Shown: positions 34,669 through 43,445, numbered from the stretch's first letter. The stretch is DNA of 47,552 nt from Pseudomonadota bacterium (GCA_021324535.1 JAJPIU010000046.1:1-47552); one strand, 5' to 3'. Made by a program: numbers and translations. Notes: generated by a model from the sequence alone, not told the origin.

Positions 34669-34872
34669 TTAGGAAAGCGCAATGGTGTATGTCACGGTAG
34701 AGGTCACATCAAGGGGCAAAGATGGTATGGCGCCGCGCGTGTGGGTAGGCGCGGGGCGCGCTGGTGGCTGGCTGCCTGAGTGTGTTACAACGACCTGATG
34801 AATAATAGCAATGATCGCCACCACCACGACCAGGGTGATGACGGCCCACCGGGAAATCATACGAAGTTTCAT
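34669..34872 (-). CDS. Small single-pass membrane or secreted protein
   Basis: A predicted 67-residue product has one N-terminal hydrophobic helix (WAVITLVVVVAIIAIIHQVV) followed by a Pro-rich polar stretch (QPPARPAPTHTRG) and the ending VTSTVTYTIAL. I do not recognise it. The ATG at 34872 has only a weak AGGCGAAAG upstream. It stands alone between the sugar transferase and the end of the cytochrome oxidase operon. A gene of this size could be spurious, but the hydrophobic core is well formed. Confidence 0.35.
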   Translation of the reverse strand: MKLRMISRWAVITLVVVVAIIAIIHQVVVTHSGSQPPARPAPTHTRGAIPSLPLDVTSTVTYTIALS

Positions 34873-34981
34873 GCTCTTTCGCCTATCGCCTTGCTTCCCT
34901 CTGCCTCCAGGATTGCCTTGCCCGCACACACGCTCTTTTTGATGATAGGTCATCGCACGCGGCAACGCAAGCGCATACGAA

Positions 34982-35019
34982 GAGATCGCCAGACGGGCTA
35001 CTCCCCATCCGGCGATCTC
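34982..35019 (-). terminator. Hairpin after the cytochrome oxidase operon
   Basis: A perfect 9-bp stem, GAGATCGCC/GGCGATCTC (34982-34990 with 35011-35019), encloses a 20-base loop. It lies 34 bases beyond the ctaB stop codon and is a likely terminator, though the U-tract is poor. Confidence 0.5.
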
Positions 35020-35052
35020 ACATGTGCAACAATTGGTAGCGGCTGATATCAG

Positions 35053-35981
35053 TTAGCGCGCGAAGATGCGATCAAGCACCATGAGCGCGAACACCAGCGC
35101 CAGGTAATAGTTCGAGAACCAGAAGACCATGCGCGCCGCACGCATCGTGCGTACGCGCCAGAGGTAGAGCGTCAGCCCCAGCAGGCCCACCCCACACAGC
35201 AGCGCCGTCACCAGATAGAAGACGCTGAGCGTGTGGATGAAGTAGAGCGCCAGCGACGAAGCGATCAGCGGCAAGGTGTAGATCACGATCTGCTTGAGTG
35301 TTTCGCGTTCGCCATGACGACCGGCAGCATCGGGACGCCAGCGCGGGCGTAATCTTTCTTGATGGTCAGCGAGAGCGCCCAGAAGTGCGGCGGAGTCCAC
35401 AGGAAGATGATCATGAACATCCAAAACGCTGCCCAGCTCAGGCCACCCGTCGCCGCCGCCCAGCCAATCAACACCGGCACAGCCCCCGCCGCCCCGCCGA
35501 TCACGATGTTCTGCGTCGTCGAGCGCTTGAGCCACATGGTGTAAACAAAGACGTAGAACAGGATGGCGCCCAGCGCCAGCCATGCGCTGAGGAAGTTCAC
35601 GAAGGCGCTGAACAGCACAATCGAGACGCCGCCGATGACTACACCAAACACCAGCGCGTTGGTGGGCGAGACTTTGCCTGCGGGCAGCGTGCGGGAACGA
35701 GTGCGCGTCATGATCAGGTCAATGTCGCGATCATACCAGCAGTTGATGGCGTTGGCGCTACCCGCCGCCAGCGCGCCGCCGATCAGCGTCGCCAGCACAA
35801 CGCCCACCGACGGAAGTGTGCCTCCGCGTGCGACCGCCATCGCCGCCAGCGTCACTCCCAACAGCAACACCGTGACATGCGGCTTCATCAGGCCCACATA
35901 TGCGGCGAGCGTCTTGGCGAGCGTCTTGCGGAACGTGCGGGGCGTCGCAGAGGTGGCGGCGCTCGTTGAGAGATGTTGCAT
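35053..35981 (-). pseudogene. ctaB: Protoheme IX farnesyltransferase (heme O synthase) ctaB, frameshifted
   Basis: The first frame (from 35981) encodes MKPHVTVLLLGVTLAA, SANAINCWYDRDIDLIMTRT (prenyl-diphosphate-binding NxxxDxxxD), SRTLPAGKVSP and FLWTPPHFWALSLTIKKDYA, then MLPVV before reading out of frame at 35283. A second frame resumes GERETLKQIVIYTLPLIASS and runs to LDRIFAR at 35053. One missing base at about 35316 explains the break: restoring it gives LPVVHGERETLKQI, as in known CtaB/CyoE. The enzyme makes heme O from heme B, needed for heme A in the oxidase encoded just upstream. Because all other operon members are intact, an assembly or sequencing error is at least as likely as real inactivation. 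Confidence 0.8.
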
Positions 35982-36001
35982 GGGATACAGCTTTCTTTAT
36001 G

Positions 36002-37027
36002 CTAACTTGCCTCACCCATAGGTCGCGCCTGAGAGCGAGCCGTGGAGATAGGCGTGATCTGTCCTCCGGCAGGCGGCGCCGACACTTGCGCCGATGGAGA
36101 AGCTACAACACGCCCAGAGGTTTCCAGGCCGGTCTGCCGGCTATTCGCCAGCGCCTGGCGTTGTTCGCGCACCATCGCGTCGTGCGCTTTGGTGGCGGCC
36201 TCCTCGGCCAGCAACCACAGGCCAAGCATCACCATAATGGTTGAGGCCAGGATGAACGTATCAAACATATCCATCACGCCGCCTGCGTAGTGGACATCTT
36301 CGGTTGCGGTGATCATACTCGGTGTGCGCGGGAGCTGCGCATAGTGCTGATAGATCGGCGTTGACGCGAATAAGAAGAAAAGGCCGAAGAAATCGCCCTG
36401 CAACGCGGCAAGGCTCAGGAAAACCGCCCGTTTGAAGAAGCCCAGGCGCGGTTCCAACGGACGCGACGGGATGACCTGCGCCCAGAAGAGCGTGGCCGTG
36501 GCAAGGAACATAATATGTTCCAGCACATGGATCGTGTCGTTTTCAAGCGTCGCCTCGTACAACACCGGCAGATGCCAGCCATCGAAGACGCCAATAAACA
36601 GAATCCAGACCAGCCAGGGTGTGCTGAGCCAGTGGCCGACGGTCTCGCCAAGGCTGCGCGGCCAGCGCCGCCTGATGGCCCAGCGAAGGAACGCGCGCCG
36701 CCAGGATGGCGGAAATGCGCGCCACATGGGCCAGGCCGGTTCGCCAAGCAACAATAACGGCGGCGCCACCAGCGTCAAGAGTTCGTGCTGGAGCATATGC
36801 GTCCAGAGATACTGATCCGAATAGGCGTCAATTGGCGATTCCAGCGCGAGAAAGATGACGAGCAGGCCGCCCGCAAAACAGGCGGCGCGCCACCAGCGGA
36901 GATGGCGCGCCAGCCCACGCCGAATGGAGTAGCGCGCTCCCCACCAGTAGAGGAAGGCAGCGACCACCAGACCAATGATCACGGTGGGCTCGAACGTCCA
37001 CATGGCAAAGAAGCTCTGAATATCCAT
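36002..37027 (-). CDS. ctaG: Cytochrome c oxidase assembly protein CtaG (caa3 type)
   Basis: This 341-residue membrane protein has about seven helices of the caa3_CtaG family. It opens with WTFEPTVIIGLVVAAFLYWW and continues HLRWWRAACFAGGLLVIFLA, ESPIDAYSDQYLWTHMLQHE, LLTLVAPPLLLLGEPAW, HVLEHIMFLATATLFW and YAGGVMDMFDTFILAS. The conserved HMLQH and LEHxxF histidines, thought to handle copper for the oxidase, are present. The C-terminal 60 residues are a polar, Ser/Pro-rich tail. It lies in the oxidase operon between ctaE (upstream) and ctaB (20 bases downstream). It is the Gram-positive-type protein, unrelated to proteobacterial CtaG/Cox11. Confidence 0.9.
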   Translation of the reverse strand: MDIQSFFAMWTFEPTVIIGLVVAAFLYWWGARYSIRRGLARHLRWWRAACFAGGLLVIFLALESPIDAYSDQYLWTHMLQHELLTLVAPPLLLLGEPAWPMWRAFPPSWRRAFLRWAIRRRWPRSLGETVGHWLSTPWLVWILFIGVFDGWHLPVLYEATLENDTIHVLEHIMFLATATLFWAQVIPSRPLEPRLGFFKRAVFLSLAALQGDFFGLFFLFASTPIYQHYAQLPRTPSMITATEDVHYAGGVMDMFDTFILASTIMVMLGLWLLAEEAATKAHDAMVREQRQALANSRQTGLETSGRVVASPSAQVSAPPAGGQITPISTARSQARPMGEAS

Positions 37028-37077
37028 TGGGCGAAGCTACTTCCTAATTTTCTGGAATGGCGATTAGTGCCCGCTTG

Positions 37078-37704
37078 CTAAAGCTGTGGGGGCAACACAA
37101 TCGGCAGCAGCCAGATAATGATGCCCAGAATGACTGCCCAGTACCAGAAGTATCCCACGGTCGTGATGCCCAGATGGCGAGCAGCGGTGTAACGCCCTTG
37201 GAGGCTGCGCACCGTCAGACCAATCATCATCGGAGCCGCAAACAGCAGGTGGTACAGGTGGTAACCGGTCAGCGTGATGTAGATGCTGGCGAACGCGCCA
37301 TTGGTGGTGACGAAAGGCAGATGGCCCGCGAAATAGAATTGCACGATAAGCGCCACCAGCCAGCCCAGCGCAGCGATGACAACGCCTATGCGCGTAAGCG
37401 TCTGGTTATCTCCGCGCACGCCAACATGCGCTACAATAAAGGCAATGCCGCTTACCACCAGCAGGATGGCCTCCAGCAGCGCGATGCCTTGTACGCCACC
37501 CAGGGTAGGCACGCCCGCAGGGAACCACGCCCCCTGTGTATTATTGGCGCGCAGGAAGAGATAGGAGATGAGCAAGAACAACGCAAAAAGAATATCGGTG
37601 ACGACGTACAGAAACATGCCAATCCGCACTTTCTGGTCGTCATCAACATGGCTGACATGCGAGGCGCCCGCCTCGGCATGGCCGTGTTCCAACGAAGCAT
37701 CCAT
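37078..37704 (-). CDS. ctaE: Cytochrome c oxidase subunit III
   Basis: The 208-residue product has five membrane helices typical of the short, five-helix subunit III: RIGMFLYVVTDILFALFLLI, GIALLEAILLVVSGIAFIVA, RIGVVIAALGWLVALIVQFY, ASIYITLTGYHLYHLLFAAP (family GYHxxHV-like motif) and VGYFWYWAVILGIIIWLLPI. A His/Asp-rich N-terminus (DASLEHGHAEAGASHVSHVD) precedes the first helix. ATG 37704 is preceded by AGAGAGGG seven bases upstream, which excludes a longer in-frame extension to 37797. It lies between ctaD and ctaG and supports the oxygen pathway and stability of subunit I. Confidence 0.92.
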   Translation of the reverse strand: MDASLEHGHAEAGASHVSHVDDDQKVRIGMFLYVVTDILFALFLLISYLFLRANNTQGAWFPAGVPTLGGVQGIALLEAILLVVSGIAFIVAHVGVRGDNQTLTRIGVVIAALGWLVALIVQFYFAGHLPFVTTNGAFASIYITLTGYHLYHLLFAAPMMIGLTVRSLQGRYTAARHLGITTVGYFWYWAVILGIIIWLLPIVLPPQL

Positions 37705-37815
37705 GAACAACCCTCTCTTGTCGTCGGGGAGATAGCAGTGATGCGCCGTGGCTGGCTTCCCTGGGCGTCTGGTGTGGCGCGCCAGGGAAGCGCCCACTCA
37801 CATCAACGAAACGTC

Positions 37816-39867
37816 TTAACCGGCGACTTGCACGCCAGGCGCGCCAGTCGAACTTCCGGCGGTCACAGGCTCGCCATAGTCATATGGCCCACTGGTAACG
37901 ACCGGAATCTCCTCAAAGTTCTCCAGCGGGACGGGCGTCGGGATCTGCCACTCCAACGTCTTGGCGCCCCATGGATTGGCCTCGGCCTTTTCGCCTGCAA
38001 TCCACGAGACGATGATGTTGTAGAAGTAGAGGACGATGGACGCCGCCAGGAGATAGGCGAAGATGCTGGTGATAAAGTTCGCCGTGGCGAAGGCGGGATC
38101 GTAGTCGGCGACGCGCCGTGGCATCCCCTGGAGGCCCACATAGAGCATCGAGAGGAAGGCGACGTTGAAGCCAATATTCATCCCCCAGAAGGCAATCTGG
38201 CCCAGGCGCTCGTCCATCATGCGTCCGGTCATCTTTGGCATCCAGTAATACACCGCGCCAAAGAAGCCAAAGAGCGCGCCACCCACGAAGGTGAAGTGGA
38301 AGTGCGCCGTGACGAACATGCCGCCGTGCAACTGGATGTCGGCGGGAACGTCGGAGAGATAGACGCCTGTCAGGCCACCGATCAGGAAGTTCCAGACGAA
38401 CGAGAGCGCGAAGAGCATCGGCACGGTCATCCAAAGTTTGCCGCGCCAGAGCGTGCCAATCGCCACCAGGAAGACCAACCCCGTCGGAATCGAGATCATC
38501 TCGGTGGTCGCCATGTAGAAGCCGCGCAACTCCGGTAGGAAGCCCGATACGAACTCGTGGTGCATCCAGACCAGAAAACTCAACACCGTGACACCCATGA
38601 TGCCCAGGATGCCGGTCTTGTAGCCAAAGAGCGGCTTGCGGGCGAAGACGGGCAAGACCTCCATCACCCAGCCAAAGGCGGGCAGGACGATCAGATACAC
38701 CTCAGGATGGCCGAAGAACCAGAAGAGGTTCTGCGAGAGCCAGGCGTTGCCGCCAATGGGAATCGTTTGGCCGTTGCCTGGCATTGGGTTTGAGCCTATC
38801 AGGTAGACCCCGGTTGCGTTGCCACCGGTTGAGGCAATAAAGAAGCCCGTCTTGTAGACGCGATCCAGCAGGATCATCACGAGGTCAACGGTAAAGGAAC
38901 TGGTCGCCAGAGCCGAGAGGATCGCCGAGGCGATGATGCCCCAGACGAACATCGGCAGGCGGGTGTAGGTCATGCCAGGGGCGCGCATCGCCATCACCGT
39001 GGTGATCAGGTTGACGGCGCCCAACATGGAGGAGACACCAGCCAGGATGACCGAGACCGCCAGGGGAATGATGCCGGAGCCGGTCTGGTCGGCCAGCGGG
39101 CCGTAGAGTGTCCACCCGGTCTGCACACCGCCGCCCGCGCCGCCTGCCTGGCCCATATCCACAAAGGGGATAAAGGCGAAGATCGCCATCGAGATGAGGA
39201 GGAAAGCGAAGCTCAGGGCGTTCAAGCGAGGGAAGGCCATATCACGCGCGCCGATCATGATCGGCACGATGAAGTTGCCAAAGGGGCCGATGAACATCGA
39301 GATCGTCGCCATGATCATCAACAGCCCGTGCATGGTGACGATGGTGTTGTAGGTCTCAGTGGGGAAGGCGCGCGCGCCAGGGAAGATCAACTCCGTGCGG
39401 ATCATCATGGCGAGCAGGCCACCAACCGCCAGCATGAGCGAGACCAGCACAAGATACTGGATACCGACAACCTTATGGTCGGTGGTGAAGCGGAAGTAGC
39501 GAATCCAGCCGTCATCTTTCCCGGCCAGCTTCATCTCTTCGGCATGGTCGGGGTCTTTCATGCCAAGCAGCCAGGTAAAGACATACTTGAGCGCGCCGAC
39601 GCCGATGAACCAGCCCGCCGCCATGAAGATAAATCCCCAGAGCAACGCTTGCTCCGTGAAGTTGTACGTGTCTCCTGGTTCGTTGCCAGGGACAGTCCCC
39701 GTGCCTGCCAGGAGGTGTGGCCCGACAAACGATTTGATGAGGTAGTAACCTGCAAAGTAGCCAACTACCGCGAGTATGGCGCCCGTGAGGTAGCTCGGAA
39801 AGAGCTTGCTCACCTGGAACCCCGTCCGGGTGGTAGTGGACTCAGCGCCAGCAGTTGCTGTTGCCAT
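37816..39867 (-). CDS. ctaD: Cytochrome c oxidase subunit I with N-terminal membrane extension
   Basis: The 683-residue protein is a heme-copper oxidase subunit I. Heme a, CuB and heme a3 ligands are visible in TMHGLLMIMATISMF, FWFFGHPEVYLIVLPAFGWV (His-Tyr pair), LVWMHHEFVSG and MFVTAHFHFTFVGGALFG, with twelve core helices. About 115 residues precede the core start (WIRYFRFTTDHKVVGIQYL). These carry two additional helices (YLTGAILAVVGYFAGYYL and LLWGFIFMAAGWFIGVGALK), which ordinary subunit I lacks. The Tyr in HPEVY is the cross-linking residue typical of A-type enzymes. It reduces oxygen to water and pumps protons. The gene lies between ctaC and ctaE; the start at 39867 follows a GGAAGGG-type site. 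Confidence 0.95.
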   Translation of the reverse strand: MATATAGAESTTTRTGFQVSKLFPSYLTGAILAVVGYFAGYYLIKSFVGPHLLAGTGTVPGNEPGDTYNFTEQALLWGFIFMAAGWFIGVGALKYVFTWLLGMKDPDHAEEMKLAGKDDGWIRYFRFTTDHKVVGIQYLVLVSLMLAVGGLLAMMIRTELIFPGARAFPTETYNTIVTMHGLLMIMATISMFIGPFGNFIVPIMIGARDMAFPRLNALSFAFLLISMAIFAFIPFVDMGQAGGAGGGVQTGWTLYGPLADQTGSGIIPLAVSVILAGVSSMLGAVNLITTVMAMRAPGMTYTRLPMFVWGIIASAILSALATSSFTVDLVMILLDRVYKTGFFIASTGGNATGVYLIGSNPMPGNGQTIPIGGNAWLSQNLFWFFGHPEVYLIVLPAFGWVMEVLPVFARKPLFGYKTGILGIMGVTVLSFLVWMHHEFVSGFLPELRGFYMATTEMISIPTGLVFLVAIGTLWRGKLWMTVPMLFALSFVWNFLIGGLTGVYLSDVPADIQLHGGMFVTAHFHFTFVGGALFGFFGAVYYWMPKMTGRMMDERLGQIAFWGMNIGFNVAFLSMLYVGLQGMPRRVADYDPAFATANFITSIFAYLLAASIVLYFYNIIVSWIAGEKAEANPWGAKTLEWQIPTPVPLENFEEIPVVTSGPYDYGEPVTAGSSTGAPGVQVAG

Positions 39868-39897
39868 TGTGTGTTCCCTTCCTGCGAGAGACGATGG

Positions 39898-40716
39898 TTA
39901 GGAAGACTTGCCGACACCGACCAGCGCGACCGGCGCCGAAAGCGATGGAAGGACATAGGCGGATGGTGGCGCAACCACTGGCGGCTGTGCCTGAACCCAA
40001 CTCAGAAAATCACTCATACTGACCACCTCAACCGGGGTGTTCATATAGGCGTGATAGATGCCACACAACTCCATGCAGCGCACCTGATAGGTTCCCAGCC
40101 TGGTCGGCGTGATGGTCGCCTGGTTGATCTCGCCGGGCACTGCATCTTCTTTCACGCCCAGTTCGGGAATCCAGAAGGAGTGCTGCACGTCAATCGAGTG
40201 AATCCTAAACAGGATTTGGTGATTGATGGGGAGCATCAGAGTGGTCGAGCCTGCGTTTTTGTAGCCCGGATAGCTATAGTTCCACAACCATTGCTCGCCT
40301 GTGACGTTGACGACGATGGCATTGCTTTGTGGACTGGCCTGGATCGCCGCCAACCCCTGGAAGCCCACCACATACAGGAAGCCCGCCAGCGCGATGGAGA
40401 TCAATATCCAGGTGAGCTGCAAGCGCGCGTTGCCAGTGATGGCCGGCCCATCTTCGGTCGGACGGCCTTTGTTCCAGAAGGCGTAGATCGCATAGCCAAC
40501 AAACGTCACCACCAACGTGAACACAGGGATTGCCGCGATGGTGAAGATGTACATGATGGTGTAGGCGTCAGCCAGGCGTTGCGACGCCACGACAGGGATA
40601 GCGCCATTCGCCGCCAAAATTGGCGCCAGCAGGAGATAGATGACCTCGCCGATGACGGTAAAGATCACCCAACCGATGCTGGCAGTGCGTATGGCGTTTG
40701 GACGAGATGAGTTCAT
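39898..40716 (-). CDS. ctaC: Cytochrome c oxidase subunit II
   Basis: The 272-residue protein has two N-terminal membrane helices (VIFTVIGEVIYLLLAPI and IFTIAAIPVFTLVVTFVGYA), a third hydrophobic stretch near residue 105, and a cupredoxin domain with a complete CuA site: DVQHSFWIPELG (first His), then CMELCGIYHAYM (C-x3-C-x3-H-x2-M). NVTGEQWLWNYSY is the electron-entry region. No heme-binding CxxCH follows, so it is not a fused caa3 subunit II. It accepts electrons from cytochrome c or another donor for subunit I. It follows the cupredoxin gene by 60 bases and precedes ctaD by 30 bases in the operon. Confidence 0.93.
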   Translation of the reverse strand: MNSSRPNAIRTASIGWVIFTVIGEVIYLLLAPILAANGAIPVVASQRLADAYTIMYIFTIAAIPVFTLVVTFVGYAIYAFWNKGRPTEDGPAITGNARLQLTWILISIALAGFLYVVGFQGLAAIQASPQSNAIVVNVTGEQWLWNYSYPGYKNAGSTTLMLPINHQILFRIHSIDVQHSFWIPELGVKEDAVPGEINQATITPTRLGTYQVRCMELCGIYHAYMNTPVEVVSMSDFLSWVQAQPPVVAPPSAYVLPSLSAPVALVGVGKSS

Positions 40717-40776
40717 GCCTACTCTACCGTGCCTCTCTACTGAATCAACTCCTCGAACGAAACCGTAGCGGCTTCA

Positions 40777-41802
40777 CTAGCCGACATTGAACTCACCCGA
40801 CATATAGCCCTTGGTAGACATCGGACCGCCGAAGCCATTGTAGTTCGCGCCGCACGGATCGAAGCACTGCCAGACGTAGTGGCCCGGCGTCGAGGGTGTT
40901 CTGAAGTAGAACGTTGTGATGATGGGCGCAACAGACATCGTGGCAGCGTCAGCCGGCGGCGGCGTTGGATTTTGGTCAGTAGGATTGGCCGGTTGCGCGC
41001 CCAGAATTGGCACAGACACATACAGATACGGCTGACTGCCGCTGGCGATGCCGTGAATCACAAACGTGTGGGAGACAGCATAGGGATCAACGTTCGCCTG
41101 AGAGGAATTACCGCTCCCAGGCCCATACACCACGCCAGGCTGGTAGGCCGCATAGCAGGTGCTCGTGTTGCCGGGGCAAGGTACCACAGTACCTGGAACG
41201 CTCCCATTTCCGTTGGCCGGTATGTTCGTGACAGGCACTGTCTGTGTGCCAATGCCCTGAGATGTCACCTGGTCGGTCGCAGAAGTCCCCAACGTCTGTG
41301 TTGTATTTCCCTGTTTATCCGTTGTCACGGTTTGCTGGGGGAAGTAGACGTTGATCGCCGAGTCAGCGTTAGCGACCGTGTCGGAAATGCCGCCCGGCGT
41401 ATTGTTCACGCCCTGGGGCTGAGTGTAGTAGTTGTTCAAGATGGGAGTCGCACTGTCGTAATTGTAGATCTCCATCTCGACAACCGCGTTGGTCGGCACG
41501 TTGATGATGGGGTCAGAATAGTAGACCCAGTTGTAGTTGTCATGGCTGCTGCTACACTGTGCATAGCGTGGATGCAACGCTACAAAGGGCGCGTCCACGT
41601 CAGGGTTGCTGGGATCGCTCGTACATGTGTTGAACGGGAAGACATCTTCGTGTACCACATACACATCCCCCTGGTTTGTCGTCAGATGCGCCACATGAGT
41701 TGGGGCAGGCATGCGCGCAAAATAATTGAGGGAATACGCGACACCCGCCACGATGGCGGCTACCACCACAACGAAGATGGCGGAGCCAAGAGCTTTTCGC
41801 AT
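40777..41802 (-). CDS. Secreted cupredoxin-like protein with CuA-like Cys pair, first gene of the oxidase operon
   Basis: A 341-residue protein with an N-terminal membrane helix or signal anchor (AIFVVVVAAIVAGVAYSL) and an extracytoplasmic part. It contains SHTFVIHG and, near the C-terminus, HYVWQCFDPCGANYNGFGG, PMSTKGYMSGEF. The order His, then C-x3-C, then Met recalls the CuA domain of oxidase subunit II, but the position of the second CuA His holds Tyr, so a standard CuA site cannot form. A long Thr/Asn/Gly/Pro-rich middle (about residues 130-230) is probably disordered. It may be a copper-binding electron carrier or assembly partner of the oxidase; this is inferred from fold and operon position only. 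AGGAG lies nine bases before ATG 41802. Confidence 0.6.
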   Translation of the reverse strand: MRKALGSAIFVVVVAAIVAGVAYSLNYFARMPAPTHVAHLTTNQGDVYVVHEDVFPFNTCTSDPSNPDVDAPFVALHPRYAQCSSSHDNYNWVYYSDPIINVPTNAVVEMEIYNYDSATPILNNYYTQPQGVNNTPGGISDTVANADSAINVYFPQQTVTTDKQGNTTQTLGTSATDQVTSQGIGTQTVPVTNIPANGNGSVPGTVVPCPGNTSTCYAAYQPGVVYGPGSGNSSQANVDPYAVSHTFVIHGIASGSQPYLYVSVPILGAQPANPTDQNPTPPPADAATMSVAPIITTFYFRTPSTPGHYVWQCFDPCGANYNGFGGPMSTKGYMSGEFNVG

Positions 41803-42340
41803 GATACCGTTCTCCTGCTTTCCAGAGGCGATGAAGCAAACAGCGTAACGGCTACGTTCCCTACAACAGCACAGGGAAACGTCTCCATTGACGCTTTGCT
41901 ACGCGCCCGATGCGCTCTGCTGGAACCTGAACACGGCATGGCTTGACCACTCTCTCCGGCCTCATTCCGTCATCCCATGACATACTCGCATGGCATGACA
42001 GCGCCTGCCAGACATTTTCGGCCAAACCGGTCTCCCCGCGCTCAGGCAAACCGCGCTTTGTTCTCCCTTGGTGCGTGAAGGTTGTTTGTGCGGAAGCGCC
42101 ACGCCCTGCTCTTAATGAATGAATCGCACGGCGCAACACGGAACAGGATAAGAAAAAACCGGATGTGTCCGCTCGATCCGGTCTTTCCTTACACCACTAT
42201 CATATGGCCGACATCTTGTACATGATGCGTTTGCATCATATTCACACGCCACACGCCAAATATAAATAAAGACAAATGTCGCTCGCCGTTTTCGCTGGCG
42301 CTATTTATAACACAAGCGTCTTGCTCTCCCGCAGAGGGGG
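41803..42340. other. Intergenic region between PAS-LuxR gene and oxidase operon
   Basis: About 540 bases without a gene. It includes a terminator for the regulator gene (42151-42182) and a hairpin or operator-like palindrome ATGATGC-GTTT-GCATCAT (42222-42228 with 42233-42239). The promoter of the oxidase operon must lie in the 41803-42150 part, but I cannot place it. Confidence 0.4.
42151..42182 (-). terminator. Rho-independent terminator of the PAS-LuxR gene
   Basis: On the minus strand the stem ACCGGAT/ATCCGGT (42182-42176 with 42164-42158) is followed by TTTTTTCTT. It separates the regulator transcript from the oxidase operon. Confidence 0.7.
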
Positions 42341-43177
42341 TCAGAGCAGATTGCGCTGCGCGGCGACTACCACAGCTTGCAAGCGCGAGCTCACCCCCAG
42401 TTTTTCGATCACCTTGTTGACATGGTTGCGCGCTGTCACACGGCTGATGCTCAGCTTCTGGGCGATCTCATCGGTCGCCATCCCACAGGCAAGCAGCCTG
42501 AGCACCTCGTGTTCGCGTGGGGTGAGTTGCGCCCGCATTGGCGGTGTCTCTGGTGGCGCTTTCTCAGCCATATCGCGGTTTACCCGAAGATCATGGGCGA
42601 CGGCGCCACTCTCAGCATGGTGATCTGGCGGGTGGGGCGTCTGCGTCAGATCAGAGGCGGTAGTCAGCAGCGAGGCGTCAGTCGAACGGTGTGGCGTTTT
42701 GAGCCGTGGCGCGCTCTTGTTATGCGGGCCGGTTCCCTGCTCATGGCTCTCATGGCTCTCTTGGCGCCTGGCCGTCTTCTGGAAGCGATGATACTCGGTG
42801 ACATCGCGTATGAGGTGAATGACACGCATCTGGCCCTGTGCGGTATGCGCCGCAAGCGTTGTCAGCGCAAGCCATTTGCGAGTACCGTCGCTCGTCTCGA
42901 TAGATGTCTCGATGCTTGGCATGATGCGCGGGCGGCGCGAGGTGGCGAAGGCGACGCAATGAAAACGGCACTCATCACATTCAACGCTGCGGTCAGGCTT
43001 CAAAATCTCATAGCAATGCGCGCCCAGCGCCTCATCCGCGGGATAGCCAAGCAATCGCTCGGCGGCGCTGTTCCAGGCGACGATACGCTGGCTGGCGTTC
43101 ACAGCGAACGCCGCATCGGGAATCTGGAGCACATCGAGGACTAGCTCATGCTCCTGGTTCGTCATGGCTCCGCCCAA
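42341..43177 (-). CDS. PAS domain LuxR-type transcriptional regulator
   Basis: The 278-residue form has a PAS domain (DAAFAVNASQRIVAWNSAAE, then RLLGYPADEALGAHCYEILK) with an unusual cysteine group: HCYEILK, then ECDECRFHC. A variable Ser/His-rich linker leads to a LuxR/GerE helix-turn-helix (QLTPREHEVLRLLACGMATD, then ISRVTARNHVNKVIEKLGV). The cysteine pattern is known in a PAS subgroup and could hold metal, Fe-S or redox-sensitive thiols. The start is best placed at TTG 43177, because a perfect AAGGAGG (43186-43192) lies eight bases upstream. An ATG at 43315 with a poor site is the alternative and would add 46 residues. It probably senses redox or oxygen state and may control the oxidase operon next to it; this is inference. 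Confidence 0.75.
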   Translation of the reverse strand: MGGAMTNQEHELVLDVLQIPDAAFAVNASQRIVAWNSAAERLLGYPADEALGAHCYEILKPDRSVECDECRFHCVAFATSRRPRIMPSIETSIETSDGTRKWLALTTLAAHTAQGQMRVIHLIRDVTEYHRFQKTARRQESHESHEQGTGPHNKSAPRLKTPHRSTDASLLTTASDLTQTPHPPDHHAESGAVAHDLRVNRDMAEKAPPETPPMRAQLTPREHEVLRLLACGMATDEIAQKLSISRVTARNHVNKVIEKLGVSSRLQAVVVAAQRNLL

Positions 43178-43234
43178 TAGTATGTCCTCCTTTCCCGTAA
43201 CCCTTACCGACTCTGGCTCCTCTGGGGGGTCAGG

Positions 43235-43252
43235 ATGTACCAAACGGTACAT
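43235..43252. promoter_or_regulatory. 18-bp palindrome upstream of the PAS-LuxR gene
   Basis: ATGTACC-AAAC-GGTACAT has perfect 7-bp arms. It sits 58 bases before the chosen TTG start, in a suitable place for an operator. If the ATG at 43315 were the start it would lie inside the gene. Confidence 0.4.
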
Positions 43253-43436
43253 AAATACATTACTATCACTATACGCCATCTCGTACAATACCTTCACATC
43301 TTCTACCTTCTTCATTTTCTGATGCTTTCGGCGTTTCTCATCGTTTTCTCATGAGCGCCTCCCGAAAAGATTATGCAAAGACGGCGCAATCTTGGAAAAC
43401 CAGGTGGTAGTTTGCCAGAGAAAATAGGCGCTATTG

Positions 43437-43445
43437 TGCTATAAT
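43437..43445 (+). promoter_or_regulatory. Extended -10 promoter for the lectin-fold gene
   Basis: TGCTATAAT is a consensus extended -10 (TG-n-TATAAT), about 200 bases before the ATG at 43644. Confidence 0.45.

Noticed and set aside
37057-38538. A 493-codon plus-strand open frame opposite ctaE and ctaD
   Set aside because: It lies antisense to well-identified oxidase genes; its His/Arg/Asp-rich translation is the typical shadow of a GC-rich gene.
39328-40710. A 460-codon plus-strand frame opposite ctaD and ctaC
   Set aside because: Shadow of conserved minus-strand genes, without a ribosome binding site or any recognisable domain.
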